The notes beneath the pieces were generated by a model. That model ran no database searches and was not told the DNA's origin. It saw only the letters and a program-made list of their open reading frames with translations. A stretch of 64,000 nucleotides of DNA from Phanerochaete sordida (Eukaryota > Basidiomycota > Agaricomycetes > Polyporales > Phanerochaetaceae): the NCBI GenBank assembly GCA_019973155.2, contig BPQB01000077.1, positions 96,025 through 160,024 of the forward strand. The letters run 5' to 3'. Position 1 is the first letter of the stretch; each line of letters begins with the position of its first letter. The position numbers and the translations under genes were made by a program. This document shows, one piece after another, positions 10,769-20,334 of this stretch.

Positions 10769-12628
10769 TTACAATTTATTGAGGGTCAGCGGCAGGTTCA
10801 TGATCCAGCGCGTGAAGAGGTCCTTTGGCGAGCCGTTCAGCAATATCGGCCAGAACTTCGTATGCTATCACTCACGAACGTTGCCTCCGGCTGGTCAAAC
10901 GGCGCCATGTGTCTATCCAAGTCCACTTCAGTGCCAGTGCAGATCTATGCGAGCGAGGAGTCTGTACCCACCCTGCTTCATAGATCTGGACGAACGTGAC
11001 ATTCCCAGCGTCGAAGCCATTGCTGCCGGCGGTGCGCACCTCGCCCGCGACGCGCCCCGACGTGAGGACAGTCCACTTCTCCGACGTGCTCGCCGCGAAC
11101 TCATCGTGGTAGCGGCCCGGAAGTTGTGACACCCACGCTTCGTTCCCCTGTCGGACACGGACAGTCAGTGACAGTCCGCATGACCGCGAAGATGCACACC
11201 ATGAAATTGCAGCCCATGTCCGCGTTGCCCGCGTACACGAGCAGCCGCACGCCGGCGTCGATGAGCTCGGGCAGCAGCGCCGCGCTGTTGCGCATGCCGT
11301 CGCCGCGCCCGCCGAACTCCTCGCCTACCTCGCGGTTGCAGGACTGGAAGTGGTGCCGCGACGGCACGCCGAGCGCGCCCTTCACCGCAGGAATGTTCGC
11401 CCAGGCGTCGATCCAGAGCATCTCCTGGTAGCACAGATCGCCGTTCTCCTCGGGGTCGCTGTGCATGATTTTAGCGAGGTGCTACAGGTCAGCGGGGAGC
11501 GGTACCATTTTTTGCGGACGTCAGAGCCGTTGAGGCCAAGCTCTGGCGGAGACGGTCAGCGACAGCAGCAAACGGAGGTGGGGCGCGTACTCTTCCACGC
11601 GGGGAAACCGAACACCTCACGCATGCAGTACTCCTGCGCAGGGCCGCAGATGAACGGCGAGTCGAACGCGTAGCACATGCCGATGAGCCTCTGGCAGGAG
11701 CGCGCCTTGTCTCGCATCGCGTCGCAGTCCGCGCCATGGAGCACGGCGTACGGGCCCTCGCAGAGGTACTCCGGCACGCTCGGCATCTGGATGTACGGGT
11801 CCGTGATCCCGTTCGCGAGGATCACGCTCGCCAGGTTGATGTGCGTCCTGTCTAGGGATACACGCGCGAGACGGAGCTCATCGTTGTGGTGGTGAATCGC
11901 AGACGCCATGTGCGGCGCGTACGTCCCGCCGTAGCTCTCGGCCGCGAGGTGAAACGGCGCAGCAGCGTACTGAGGGTGGCGCTTGAGAAAGAGCTGCAGG
12001 AACGCGTACACATCCTCGGCAGAGTCGAGGGTGTTGTCGACGTGCGAGCCGTCGTCTGAGTACGAGTACCCGACATTCACTGGCTGGTCGAGGAAGATCA
12101 TGTTGGAGTGGATGTTCCAGCTGTACGGGTTGAAGGTCGTGTTGTGGCCCTTGTCTGCGATCTTGCACGGCCCTAGTTCGAAGAGCAGGCCCGTCATGGA
12201 GCTGCATCCGGGGCCGCCGTTGAGCCATAGGGTCAGGGGCGCTTTTTCTGGACTGCGCCTCGCCTCGAAGAACCTACGCATCTCATGAGGATTCTGCTCA
12301 CACGAATGACGGGAGCTTTACCAAAAGAATAGGTGCTTGCCAGTTGTGATGTCAAGATACCCAGAGTACTGCTTGACCGACGAGTCGCAGATCGTCGGCT
12401 CTGTCAACCTCAGCTGGTGCTCTGGGAACGCTGCGCTCGTTACAGCCTCGACTGTACGGCGAAAGTCTGCTTTAGCAATTCCGTAGTCGAACTGATCTAC
12501 AGCCTACATTGTACATCGTTCTGAAAGGCAGACCCCAGAAGTATTTGTTGACCGCCTCCTGCCGCTACCGCTGCGGTAGTAACGTGACACACCGCCGTCA
12601 AGGCCAGCGTGGCGAATGCTAGGTGCAT
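10769..12628 (-). CDS. Secreted serine carboxypeptidase S10, copy 1 (short propeptide)
   Basis: Removes C-terminal residues from peptides, probably outside the cell or in the vacuole. The ATG at 12628 encodes MHLAFATLALTAVCHVTTAA, a signal peptide. Exons then give QYSGYLDITTGKHLFFW and, after an intron, FFEARRSPEKAPLTLWLNGG, PGCSSMTGLLFELGPC and DQPVNVGYSYSDDGS. The nucleophile motif is ESYGGTYAP. The Asp motif is LLVYAGNADMGCNFM, and the His lies in the last exons (HMAPFDQPEATF, then DLFTRWIMNLPLTLNKL). All three catalytic residues are present, and the splices needed near 11460-11600 and 10800-10880 keep frame, so the gene looks intact. It is a close paralogue of the S10 gene at 16.3-18.2 kb but has a much shorter N-terminal pro-region. 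Its promoter abuts a truncated F-box remnant. Confidence 0.92.
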
Positions 12629-12697
12629 CTCTGTGTTGGACGTCTTGGTAGCAAGATGCTAGCGCGTGAGACGGAACACAGGTCAGCAGCGCGTGGG

Positions 12698-12705
12698 ATT
12701 TATAA
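12698..12705 (-). promoter_or_regulatory. TATA box of S10 copy 1
   Basis: The minus strand reads TTATAAAT about 70 bp upstream of the ATG at 12628. Confidence 0.55.
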
Positions 12706-12734
12706 GAGGACGCGTGGCTTCCCATCGGACATCA

Positions 12735-13166
12735 TCAAACGACATATGCGTGATACGCAGAACTGCGCCATCCGGGATTTGCGCAGGCGGCCTCGTGTGC
12801 CTGGCAGATAGCACGTCCCGTGGCCATTGGAGTCGAGGCACCCGAGAAATCTAGGAGCAGCTCCTTAACACAACCACGGCTGTCCGTATCCTTATGCAGG
12901 GCTCGAGCTAGCAGTTTGGCGTTGTGGAAGTTCTTCAGATAAGGACGCTTGAAGAGATGACATCTGCTGCGATTGAGCAAGGATCCTCTGCACACCACTG
13001 CGAGGAACCTGAGGGTATCAAAGTCAAAGTCGGGAACAAGATCGGTGACAAGGATCCAAATCTCGTTGGGAAGACCTATGTGATTACAATTCGGCGTAGT
13101 GGCCTTTGGGCCAGCTTCTTCCGCGCCGGCTTCCATGGGCTGTATTCGGAAACCTGAGACGACCAT
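12735..13166 (-). pseudogene. Truncated F-box-family gene
   Basis: A 143-residue frame starting MVVSGFRIQPMEAG. From about residue 27 it parallels the N-terminal third of the F-box gene next to it: LPNEIWILVTDLVPDFDFDT, then CHLFKRPYLKNFHNAKLLAR and VKELLLDFSGASTP, compared with YLKNFHNAKLVVRIL and VRELLLDFPAATTP in the neighbour. After that match the frame runs out into unrelated residues and stops, and the S10 promoter begins at once. The rest of the roughly 460-residue protein is missing. It reads as a remnant left by a duplication breakpoint. Expression as a short F-box-only protein cannot be excluded because the start and F-box-like region are open. A second, more decayed copy lies at 23315-23510. 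Confidence 0.6.
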
Positions 13167-13369
13167 TCCAACGAGATGGTTAGCGATGGATCAGAATGGG
13201 AGAAATCGTGTGGTGTGCACACTGTCAAATGTGTCCGAAGCTAGTTGGCAGATGATGGTAGACTGCAAAATGCAGAGACGGAGATAACTGAGCATCCATC
13301 ATGATTGTCAAATGGTTTCAACCTGGTTCAGTCCCCTTGGTTATAGAATAAGTGCATATATTCTCACGA

Positions 13370-14773
13370 TTAATATCTTCCCTTACTAAGGTTCGGTGAA
13401 GTTACAGGCCGGCATGGCGAGGGCAAGATTAAATACATACATCCAGAGTCCTTAACCCCAAGAGCTTCAAAGGATATAAATGAGGCCCTCCGGGAAGTCC
13501 ACCAAGTGAAGAAGCACTGTGGAATATACAGGCAGGACAACCGCAGAGGCTCGACATGGAACGCAGAGCCCCCGAGGTCGGCCCAAACTTGCTTTGCGAC
13601 GCTGGGTAGCCACTGTTGAGACACGTACTCCCTGCACTCCTCGAATGGTGGTATGATCTTGTGCCCCTCAGCGTCGAGTACGAGGCAAACGTCGAACCGG
13701 TCAAGCTTTTGGAATCGCTGGAGCACGCCGTCGAGCGATGCGACCCCCGCGAACAGCTCCCACTCGAAGGGCACAGTTTCCGGCTTCCCAGAAATGAGCG
13801 GGAATTGCAGAGAGAGCTCGCGCAGCAGCTCCGGTGCGGGCAGGCTCTGCAGGAGTTCGGCGCACTCGGCAATACAATGTGCCGGCACAGTCACCTTGAG
13901 GCTCTGGAGCGTGTGTGCAGCCGGGAGGGGGAAGGGCTCTTGGAACTTATCAGGACCATTCCGCAAACAGTAAAGGTGTGAATGCATACCGTACAGGAAG
14001 CAGAGGTTCAGCACGAGCGTACAAGTTTCTCGCGTCACCACTCGAATGAACTCTTGGGCAGTAGACGGGTCCTGCGTCATCGGCATCACGAACAACCGCT
14101 GCAAGCTCTTGGGCGTCCCCGTCTTCGCGAGCCACCGCGCCAGCTGCCGCGTGTCGTCGGGGCGGAAGCCATCCGCGTAATCGAGCTTCGTGAGCCGCAC
14201 CGCCTGGAGCTCCGCGCCGCTGTGGCTCTTGTCGAGGTCGATGCTCTTAAAGTCGATGCCGTGTAGACCGAGCTCCTCGAGGCGAGGGAGCGCGAGCAGG
14301 ACGTTGCCGAACTCCTTGAAGTCGGAAAACTCGACGTGGAAGAGCCGCAGCGCGGTCACACGCTGGCTGACGGGCGCAAGCGCGGCAGGGAAGGACGTGT
14401 GTAGCGCAGGGTACCCCCGGATCGAAAGCGCACGTAGGCATGGGAGGGACGTAAAGAGGTGCTTCGCGACTGGTCCTGTGGGCGTCGTCGCCGCGGGGAA
14501 GTCGAGCAGAAGTTCGCGCACGAAGGCCCGTGCTTCCGGGTCGCGATTGAGGATGCGAACCACCAGCTTCGCGTTGTGGAAGTTCTTTAAGTATATGCGG
14601 CGGAAGAGGTGGAAGCGGCACCGGCGGAGAATGGTTTTGCACGTGAGTGCGCAGGACTTGAGCGTGGTGAAGTCGCAAAGGAAGTCGATGATGAGGTCCC
14701 AGACGTCGTCTGAGAGCCCGAGGACGGGGTACTCGGTGCCTGTGGGCTTTGTTGGGGTGATTGCGAAGTCCAT
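13370..14773 (-). CDS. F-box-like protein with C-terminal extension (inverted copy 1)
   Basis: Probably a substrate adaptor of SCF ubiquitin ligase or one of the many lineage-specific F-box-like genes of mushrooms. The first ATG is 14773 (MDFAITPTKPTGTEYP). The F-box-like helices are LGLSDDVWDLIIDFLCDFTT and LKSCALTCKTILRRCRFHL. Leucine-rich text follows (LRALSIRGYPAL, TALRLFHVEF, LPRLEELGLHGIDF), typical of LRR-like scaffolds. A 51-nt segment beginning GGTATGCATTCAC is, by comparison with the plus-strand copy at 21.7 kb, an intron; since 51 is a multiple of three and no stop is present, the frame reads through it here. The codon at 13502-13504 is TGG where the other copy ends in TAG, so this protein carries an additional tail of about 40 residues to 13370. 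Confidence 0.78.
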   Translation of the reverse strand: MDFAITPTKPTGTEYPVLGLSDDVWDLIIDFLCDFTTLKSCALTCKTILRRCRFHLFRRIYLKNFHNAKLVVRILNRDPEARAFVRELLLDFPAATTPTGPVAKHLFTSLPCLRALSIRGYPALHTSFPAALAPVSQRVTALRLFHVEFSDFKEFGNVLLALPRLEELGLHGIDFKSIDLDKSHSGAELQAVRLTKLDYADGFRPDDTRQLARWLAKTGTPKSLQRLFVMPMTQDPSTAQEFIRVVTRETCTLVLNLCFLYGMHSHLYCLRNGPDKFQEPFPLPAAHTLQSLKVTVPAHCIAECAELLQSLPAPELLRELSLQFPLISGKPETVPFEWELFAGVASLDGVLQRFQKLDRFDVCLVLDAEGHKIIPPFEECREYVSQQWLPSVAKQVWADLGGSAFHVEPLRLSCLYIPQCFFTWWTSRRASFISFEALGVKDSGCMYLILPSPCRPVTSPNLSKGRY

Positions 14774-15146
14774 GATGAGCTGACTTGCCGACAAAACCGC
14801 TCCGGGTTTATATCAGTAACGTACTGTGGCACTGTCAAGGAACTGCAGGGATATGCTAGCGATAGCGCGACAGGCTGTGAAGGGCGAGGCTGCGCGCAGG
14901 ATTGACGGCCTCCGATCACGGGCGACCGCGCATTGCGGGTGACAGAGCACATGAGAATTACCTGAACTACTTGCACAAAATAGCGTGTATCGTAATCTTC
15001 AATTCGTGAGAATAATCGTAGCTCTTGGGTATCAGCGACCGACCAGCCGTGCTGTACATGAGGATGAGTCGATCCAAACAGTAAATTCGAGTGTGGTTGT
15101 CTGTATACGATCCAGTAACCTCTTCGGACAACCGCAGAGACTCTCG
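14774..15146. other. Intergenic between F-box copy 1 and the AbrB-like gene
   Basis: Contains the F-box promoter (14806-14813) and the 3' flank of the gene stopping at 15147. No other signal was recognised. Confidence 0.5.
14806..14813 (-). promoter_or_regulatory. TATA box of F-box copy 1
   Basis: ATATAAAC on the minus strand, 33 bp from the ATG. The surrounding TACTGATATAAACCC is shared with the promoter of the inverted copy (21652-21659), so the duplication includes the promoter. Confidence 0.6.
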
Positions 15147-15530
15147 TCATCGATCCTTGAGGTAATCGAGGACCTGTTGCATTTTGGGATCACGCCCACT
15201 CTCCGCGGTCGCGCGGGCCAGGCGATCTGCCGCCACATCATCAGAGACCAACACTGCACGAGAACCCATCGACCTACCGCTATCCGAGCCAGTGCGCGCG
15301 ATCGCAAGATAGCCCGGTGCCCAACCACTCAGGGTGAGGGGCACGCCTTCCGACGGCGGATGCGCCGGGGTCCACCCGAGGGCCTCCGCGACCTCACGGT
15401 CGACGTAGAGCGTGTCGCCGTCGAGCACGACCTTGAACTCGCGCGCCGCTGAGCCCGGGCTGAGCACGGACTGCGCACGCGCGCCGCACACGCCTCTGCG
15501 CGCGAAGCGGAAGACGCGCGGGACGAGCAT
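15147..15530 (-). CDS. Small protein with AbrB/SpoVT-like motif pattern, divergent partner of the Doc-like gene
   Basis: A 127-residue frame from ATG (15530) to TGA (15147). The N-terminus MLVPRVFRFARRGVCGARAQ is basic and lacks acids, like a mitochondrial presequence. The core KVVLDGDTLYVDREVAEALG is followed by a variable loop and then VPLTLSGWAPGYLAIAR. The strand-[V/I]-x-x-E-[V/L]-x-x-ALG-W-loop-strand order resembles the swapped-hairpin AbrB/SpoVT/MazE fold, but this is pattern similarity only. The C-terminus (DPKMQQVLDYLKDR) looks helical. Its start lies 66 bp from the start of the plus-strand Doc-like gene, so they share one promoter region. Other starts upstream are possible. Function unknown. 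The long frame continuing past 15530 antisense to the Doc gene is not considered coding. Confidence 0.5.
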   Translation of the reverse strand: MLVPRVFRFARRGVCGARAQSVLSPGSAAREFKVVLDGDTLYVDREVAEALGWTPAHPPSEGVPLTLSGWAPGYLAIARTGSDSGRSMGSRAVLVSDDVAADRLARATAESGRDPKMQQVLDYLKDR

Positions 15531-15596
15531 GTCGTAGTCGCAGAAAGAGATGCGCTCGGGCGCCACGCGCGCACCGCACCCTTCGTCTGCGCCGCC

Positions 15597-16110
15597 ATGG
15601 CCACGCACGCCGCCCGCCTCGCGCGCATCTTCACCGCCGAATATGCGTGCCGCGTGAACGCGCAGCTCGTGCACCCCGCGGCGGCGCAGCTTGTGAAGCC
15701 GAACGAGCTCGCGTCGGCGCTCGCGCGCCCGCTGCACGCCGCGGCGTACGCGCCGGACAGTCGCGCGGCGTATCTTGCGGCGACGCTCGCGTACGGGATT
15801 ATCCAGGGTCAGTGCAAGTTTCGTGCGGTGTCTTTGGCGTAGTGCTGACTGGGCTGTGTGCACGCCAGGACATCCGTTCCTCGACGGGAACAAGCGCACA
15901 GGTGGGCTGCGCGGCGTCGTCTCGTTCGCTTTGAGCTGACCAACCGTAGCATTCTTTCTCGCGAACGAGTACCTGCGTGCCCAAGGGCTACCGAGTCTAC
16001 TTGACGGGATAACAGACAACGATGGGCTGGTGGAAGTAGCAGAACGGCACATCGCTGTGGCGGCAGGCAGGTTCGGTGTGGACGGATTGCTTCGCCCTTC
16101 GGACGCTTGA
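15597..16110 (+). CDS. Death-on-curing (Doc)-like Fic-fold protein
   Basis: A predicted small Fic-fold nucleotidyl- or phosphotransferase. Three exons assemble without loss of frame. Exon 1 runs from ATG 15597 (MATHAARLARIFTAEYACRV) and includes VKPNELASALARPLH and AAYLAATLAYGIIQ. A short intron ends CGCCAG, and a second intron ends CCGTAG, exactly inside the active-site region. They give GHPFLDGNKRTAFFLANEYL and a C-terminal tail ending LLRPSDA at 16110. The motif HPFxDGNKRT has the catalytic His and the Lys that distinguishes bacterial Doc (a kinase of EF-Tu) from AMPylating Fic proteins (HPFxxGNGR). Length (about 130 residues) fits Doc. No inhibitory-helix motif was recognised within the protein, so any inhibitor would be in trans. 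The divergent neighbour at 15147-15530 is the obvious candidate. The target in the fungal cell is unknown. Confidence 0.85.
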
Positions 16111-16295
16111 GAGCTGCCATCATGGAGCCGCATGTGAAGAGCGCGCGGGCAACTTCAAAGATCCAGGGTAGACATAGCAATGGAGGTATTGCACAGAGAG
16201 TATTACATACGAGTACGAGAACAACATAGTGCGCGAGCGAACGTCCATTCCGATCCAGATTACTACGCGATAGCGTTGAGGCGTTACGCGTCCGC

Positions 16296-18242
16296 TTACC
16301 ATCCGCCAAACGGCGCCGCCTCTGCAAGCTCGGTGAGGTTGAGCGCGAGCGGCACATCGGTGATCCAACGCGTGAACAAATCCTACACACACCATGAGCA
16401 TCGCAAACGAACACACCGAGAAACGACGCACCAGAGCAGCCTCGGGCTGGTCGTACGGGACCATGTGGCCCGCCTCGAAGACCTGGACGAACGTGACGTT
16501 GCCCGCGGTGAAGCCGTCGCCGCCCGCGCTGCGCACGAGGCCGGCCTTGCGGCCGCTGTCGAGCGTGAGCCACGGCGCGGGCACGCTCTGCGCGAACTCA
16601 TCGTGGAACTTGTTCTCGAACTTCTCGACCCACGCCTCGTTGCCCTGCCACGCTGTCAGCGAGCGGCGGATGCATATCTAGAGGGGTGCGTACCATGAAG
16701 TTGCACATCATGTCCGCGTTGCCGGCGTAGACGAGCAGGCGGATGCCGTCCTCGATGAGCTCCGGCAGCAGCGCAGCGCTGTTGTGCATGCCGTCGCCCT
16801 GGCCGAAGAACGCCTGGTTGACCTCCATGTTGCACGACGCGAAGTCGAGGTCGGGGTTGACGCCGAGCGCCTTCTTGTGCTTCGGGTCGTTCATCCAGGT
16901 GTCGATCCAGGTCATCTGCTTGTAGCAGAGATCGCCGTCCTTTGAGCGGTCGCTGCAAGGCAGGTTAGCACGATGCGTGGGCTACAGTACGTAGTCAGAC
17001 GTACCACTTCCTGCGAACGTCGTACAGGTTGAGACCAAGCTCTGCAAGCGACTGTCAGTAAACCTTGCATATATGCGCATCGAATTTACCCGCTTACGTT
17101 GCAGAGGGCCATAGAGCTGGCTGTAGCAGTACGCCTGCGCAGGCACGCACGTCCAGCGCGAGTTGAAGTTATAGCACGATTGGATCAGACGTTGGCACGT
17201 GGGGACCTTGCTCCGCAGCGCCTGGCACTGTGCGCCTTCGGGGTCGTCGTACACAGCGTACGGGCCGTCGCATGCGTAGTCGGGCACGCTCGCCATCTGG
17301 GTGTAGGGGTCTGTGATGCCGTTCGCGAGAATGACGCTCGCCAGGTTGACGTGCTTGACGTCGGGCACGGGGCGCAGCGCGACGGCCTTGTTCTGCTTGT
17401 GGATGACGGACACGATGTTCGGCGCGTACGTGCCGCCGTAGCTCTCCGCGGCGACGTGGAACGGCGCGCTGTCGTATTCGGGGTAGCGCTGGAGGAAGAG
17501 CTGCACAAAGGCGTAGACATCTTCGGCCGCGACTGGGCTCGTGTTGACCGTAGAGCCGTCGTCCGAGTAGGAGTAGCCGACGTTGACGGGCTGGTCGAGG
17601 AAGATCATGTTCGAGTGCGTGTTCCAGCTGTACTTGTTGAAGGTCGTGTTCTTGCCCTCGTCAGCGATGCTGCACGGGCCGAGCTCAAACAGAAGACCAG
17701 TCGACGAGCTGCATCCAGGGCCTCCGTTGAGCCAGAGGGTCAAGGGAGCTTTCTGTGGTGACTTTCGTGACTCGAAGAACCTGCGATAAACATTAGAGTT
17801 GCGCTAGGCTCTGAACATGCATTGGCACGTACCAGAAGAAAAGATGCTTGCCGTCCGAAATATCAAGGTATCCAGAGTGCTGCTTGACTGTCGGGTCACA
17901 CAGGTCGGGGTCGGTGACGCGCAGTTGGTAGTTGGCGAACGCGGGGCTCGTCACAAGCTCGTCTGCCAACGCGTTCAGTGCCGTTGCCCCGAACCGAAAG
18001 TGCATCTACTCACAAACGAGCCCATTCTGCTTCACAAACTGCTTGCCGTTCTCGACGAACTTCTCGACCTGGGCCTTGCCGTGGCTGAAGAGCCCCTCCG
18101 CAGCGTGCTCGACGCCCTTCGCGATGCCACTGAGGATGCCGCCGGAGAGGTCGAACTCGCCGAGGGCTGTCTGGAGGTCGGCGGCGGGGACAGCGAGTGC
18201 CGCCGGGGCGAACAGGAGCGGAATGAGTGCGAATGCCTTCAT
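16296..18242 (-). CDS. Secreted serine carboxypeptidase S10, copy 2 (long propeptide)
   Basis: Same reaction as the copy at 10.8 kb. The ATG at 18242 opens MKAFALIPLLFAPAALAVPA, a signal peptide. It is followed by an amphipathic pro-region (LQTALGEFDLSGGILSGIAK, then VEKFVENGKQFVKQNGL) that copy 1 lacks. Mature-domain landmarks are KQHSGYLDISDGKHLFFW, TLWLNGGPGCSSSTGLLFEL, the nucleophile ESYGGTYAP, the Asp motif YAGNADMMCNFM and the His motif AGHMVPYDQPEAAL. The end is DLFTRWITDVPLALNLTEL and TAA at 16296. The triad and the cysteines near YACDGPYAVYDD and CYNFNSRWTCVPAQ are intact. It is flanked by the Doc-like gene on one side and an aspartic protease on the other, both of which it could cooperate with only in the second case (sequential endo- and exopeptidase action). 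Confidence 0.93.
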
Positions 18243-18508
18243 CGTCGTGGTCGACGGCAGAGAAAGGGACGGCGACGCAGCACATCAGCGGGTCATGTGG
18301 GGTTGACTCTCATCTACGTAATTGAACCGCGCGTCGGGATCCAAATAAAGCAATGATGCGCCCGCAGATGACATCGGGAGGTCTAGACCAGAAGAGCTCA
18401 CATACAGAAGCACCAACAGCAGATATCGCAAGTATTTACGGATAAACGCATAAATATTCAGGACCTTTCCCTGCGATACAACTTCGCAGGCTAGCAGCTG
18501 AAAGGGAG

Positions 18509-20262
18509 CTAGTTGGTCTCGGCGAAAGTGAACGGCGTGGTCGCCAGACCAACGCGAGAGTGTCCTGTATCGTACACGGCGTAGAAACGCTCGAGGAAGC
18601 CAAAGCCGTTGACGAAGTCAAGGCCCGAGCCGGATGGCGTTCCTATGTTCCCCACAATGAGGTAGATAGATCCTGCGTCGCCGCCAATCGCGGCGTTGAG
18701 CTGCGTCGCCTGTCAGCCCCATGCGAGAACCAGGGCTTTCAAGACAGTGCGTACCGAGCGCGGCCAGATTTGTGCATTTTTCGTGAGCTCAAACGATTGC
18801 TGCAACATCTGTCAGCGAGGTCCTTGCCCAGTAGCGGTCTAGGAGCACGTACACCGCCGATGTTGAAAAACAAGCTTTCCAAGTTATCGTATTGATCTTG
18901 TGTAATCTTCAGCAGCCCGGTGGTCTCGTCAGGAACTGCTCCAGTCAAGTTCTGGTACGTCGCAAATGCATCTATTGCAGCATCAAAAACCAGCTCTCTT
19001 CGGGCGAAGCGAGATTCCCTGGAAGACGTACCAGCTGCGAGCACGATCAGAGTCGTGCCTGTGTCTACAATCCCAGAGGTGGTCTCCAAGAGCGAAACGT
19101 TCGCAGAGCCATAGCTGACGCTTTGCTCTATTCCAACGTAGCCGCTTGCTGGTGCGGTGGTCGTGATCGGCCTAGATGGCGTCAGCAAAAACTCCAGACA
19201 CGTCCGCCGAGGCAGCTTACACGTAGGTGATCGATCCGTCGAACTTGCTCTCGTCAACGCCGCCGAACGTTAGCTGGCCATTCGCATCGGATGTGTTAGT
19301 CGGAGGCTCGAAGGATATCCCGACCTCGTAGGCGTCGAGCAGGCCAAGAGCCCATGCGTTGTCTGTGATCGTAGGGATTTCGTCGCCGGACGCAGTGGTA
19401 GCTGAATGACGTCCAATCAGCGCGTAGATGCCAAGCTTGTAGAGGATTGCTTACTTTTCGTAAGACCGGCTGGACCGATGCTAGGAGTACAGTGAGTAAT
19501 GATACATTCATAGAGGATGGACCTGGCACTGACCCAAGAATGCCGTCGACGCCCTGGAAGCCGCCTAGCGCAAACTGGGCCACGCCAATGGTCTGGTTCG
19601 TGATAGCGAGCCCGCCGAGCGCGACGGTGTCGTTGTACTCAAGGCCTGCCGAGATATCAGCCCTGAGCCAAAGACGTCGATTTCAGAGCTGATGCTTACC
19701 GGCAAAGAGACCGGAGCCGTACTCAATGAGCTGGATCGGTTATGAGTTAAGTGATGAGCGGAAGAGCAGTGACGCTCACGATGATATCGGTCGTGTTCAC
19801 GGACGACGAGGTCGGTACATATGGGTTCGCAGCGTCCGCGCCGACCCAGGTGTTCGAACTTCCGGTGTCGACGATGAGGTGGACTGGACAAAGGTCAGTC
19901 GTGCTTGCGAGAAAGCGGCATGTGCCTTACATGTCTGAGGCGGACTACCAATGGAGACCTGTACAGATGCATCAGTCGGTACGCTCGTGCAAAGGTTCCA
20001 GCGACAGACTCACCTCCGCAGTGTAGATCGTGGCGCTGTTGGTCACCGGAATCGGATTGACACCCGCCCCGCCCTGCGCAACAGGCGAGACAGCGGCCTG
20101 AAGAGCCTTCGCACGAGACTGGTCGATATCTGCGACCGTACGCCCGGCTGTCGCTTGAAAGCGGCGGGCGAGTGGCACGCTGACGGGGCTGTTCCGCACA
20201 ACAACGGGTGATGCCAGTGAGACAGCCGCGAGCGAAAACGCAAGGACGAGACGAGAGAACAT
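18509..20262 (-). CDS. Secreted aspartic protease, family A1 (polyporopepsin-like), copy 1
   Basis: An acid endopeptidase of the pepsin family. The ATG at 20262 gives a signal peptide (MFSRLVLAFSLAAVSLAS) and a basic pro-segment (VPLARRFQATAGRTVADIDQ). Across several short introns the mature enzyme shows IVDTGSSNTWVGADAANPYV (first catalytic Asp), YGSGLFAG, GGFQGVDGILG, QLTFGGVDESKFDG, YVGIEQSVSYGSANVSLLET and GIVDTGTTLIVLAAG (second catalytic Asp). The end is LIVGNIGTPSGSGLDFVNGF and GLATTPFTFAETN. These match the polyporopepsin branch (irpexin/polyporopepsin). No break is visible. It is transcribed in the same direction as S10 copy 2 and starts 2 kb upstream of it. Confidence 0.93.
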
Positions 20263-20327
20263 GTCGCTTGAGTCAGCAGGGAGGAAAAGCGAGTGCTCTT
20301 GCTGTGGCCATGTTGCGCTGAGAAAGA

Positions 20328-20334
20328 GTTATAT
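20328..20334 (-). promoter_or_regulatory. TATA-like box of aspartic protease copy 1
   Basis: ATATAAC on the minus strand, about 66 bp upstream of the ATG at 20262, the same spacing as in the other two protease genes. Confidence 0.45.

Larger units (their letters stand above)
12735..14813 (-). repeat. Inverted segmental duplication, arm A
   Basis: Contains, in minus-strand order, TATA box, F-box gene, spacer and F-box remnant. Arm B is 21652-23510 on the plus strand with the same order. Confidence 0.7.

Noticed and set aside
15147..16133. A 328-codon minus-strand frame spanning the Doc-like gene
   Set aside because: Its upper two thirds are antisense to the Doc-like exons and introns and are Arg-rich with no pattern; only the part from 15530 down has protein-like features.
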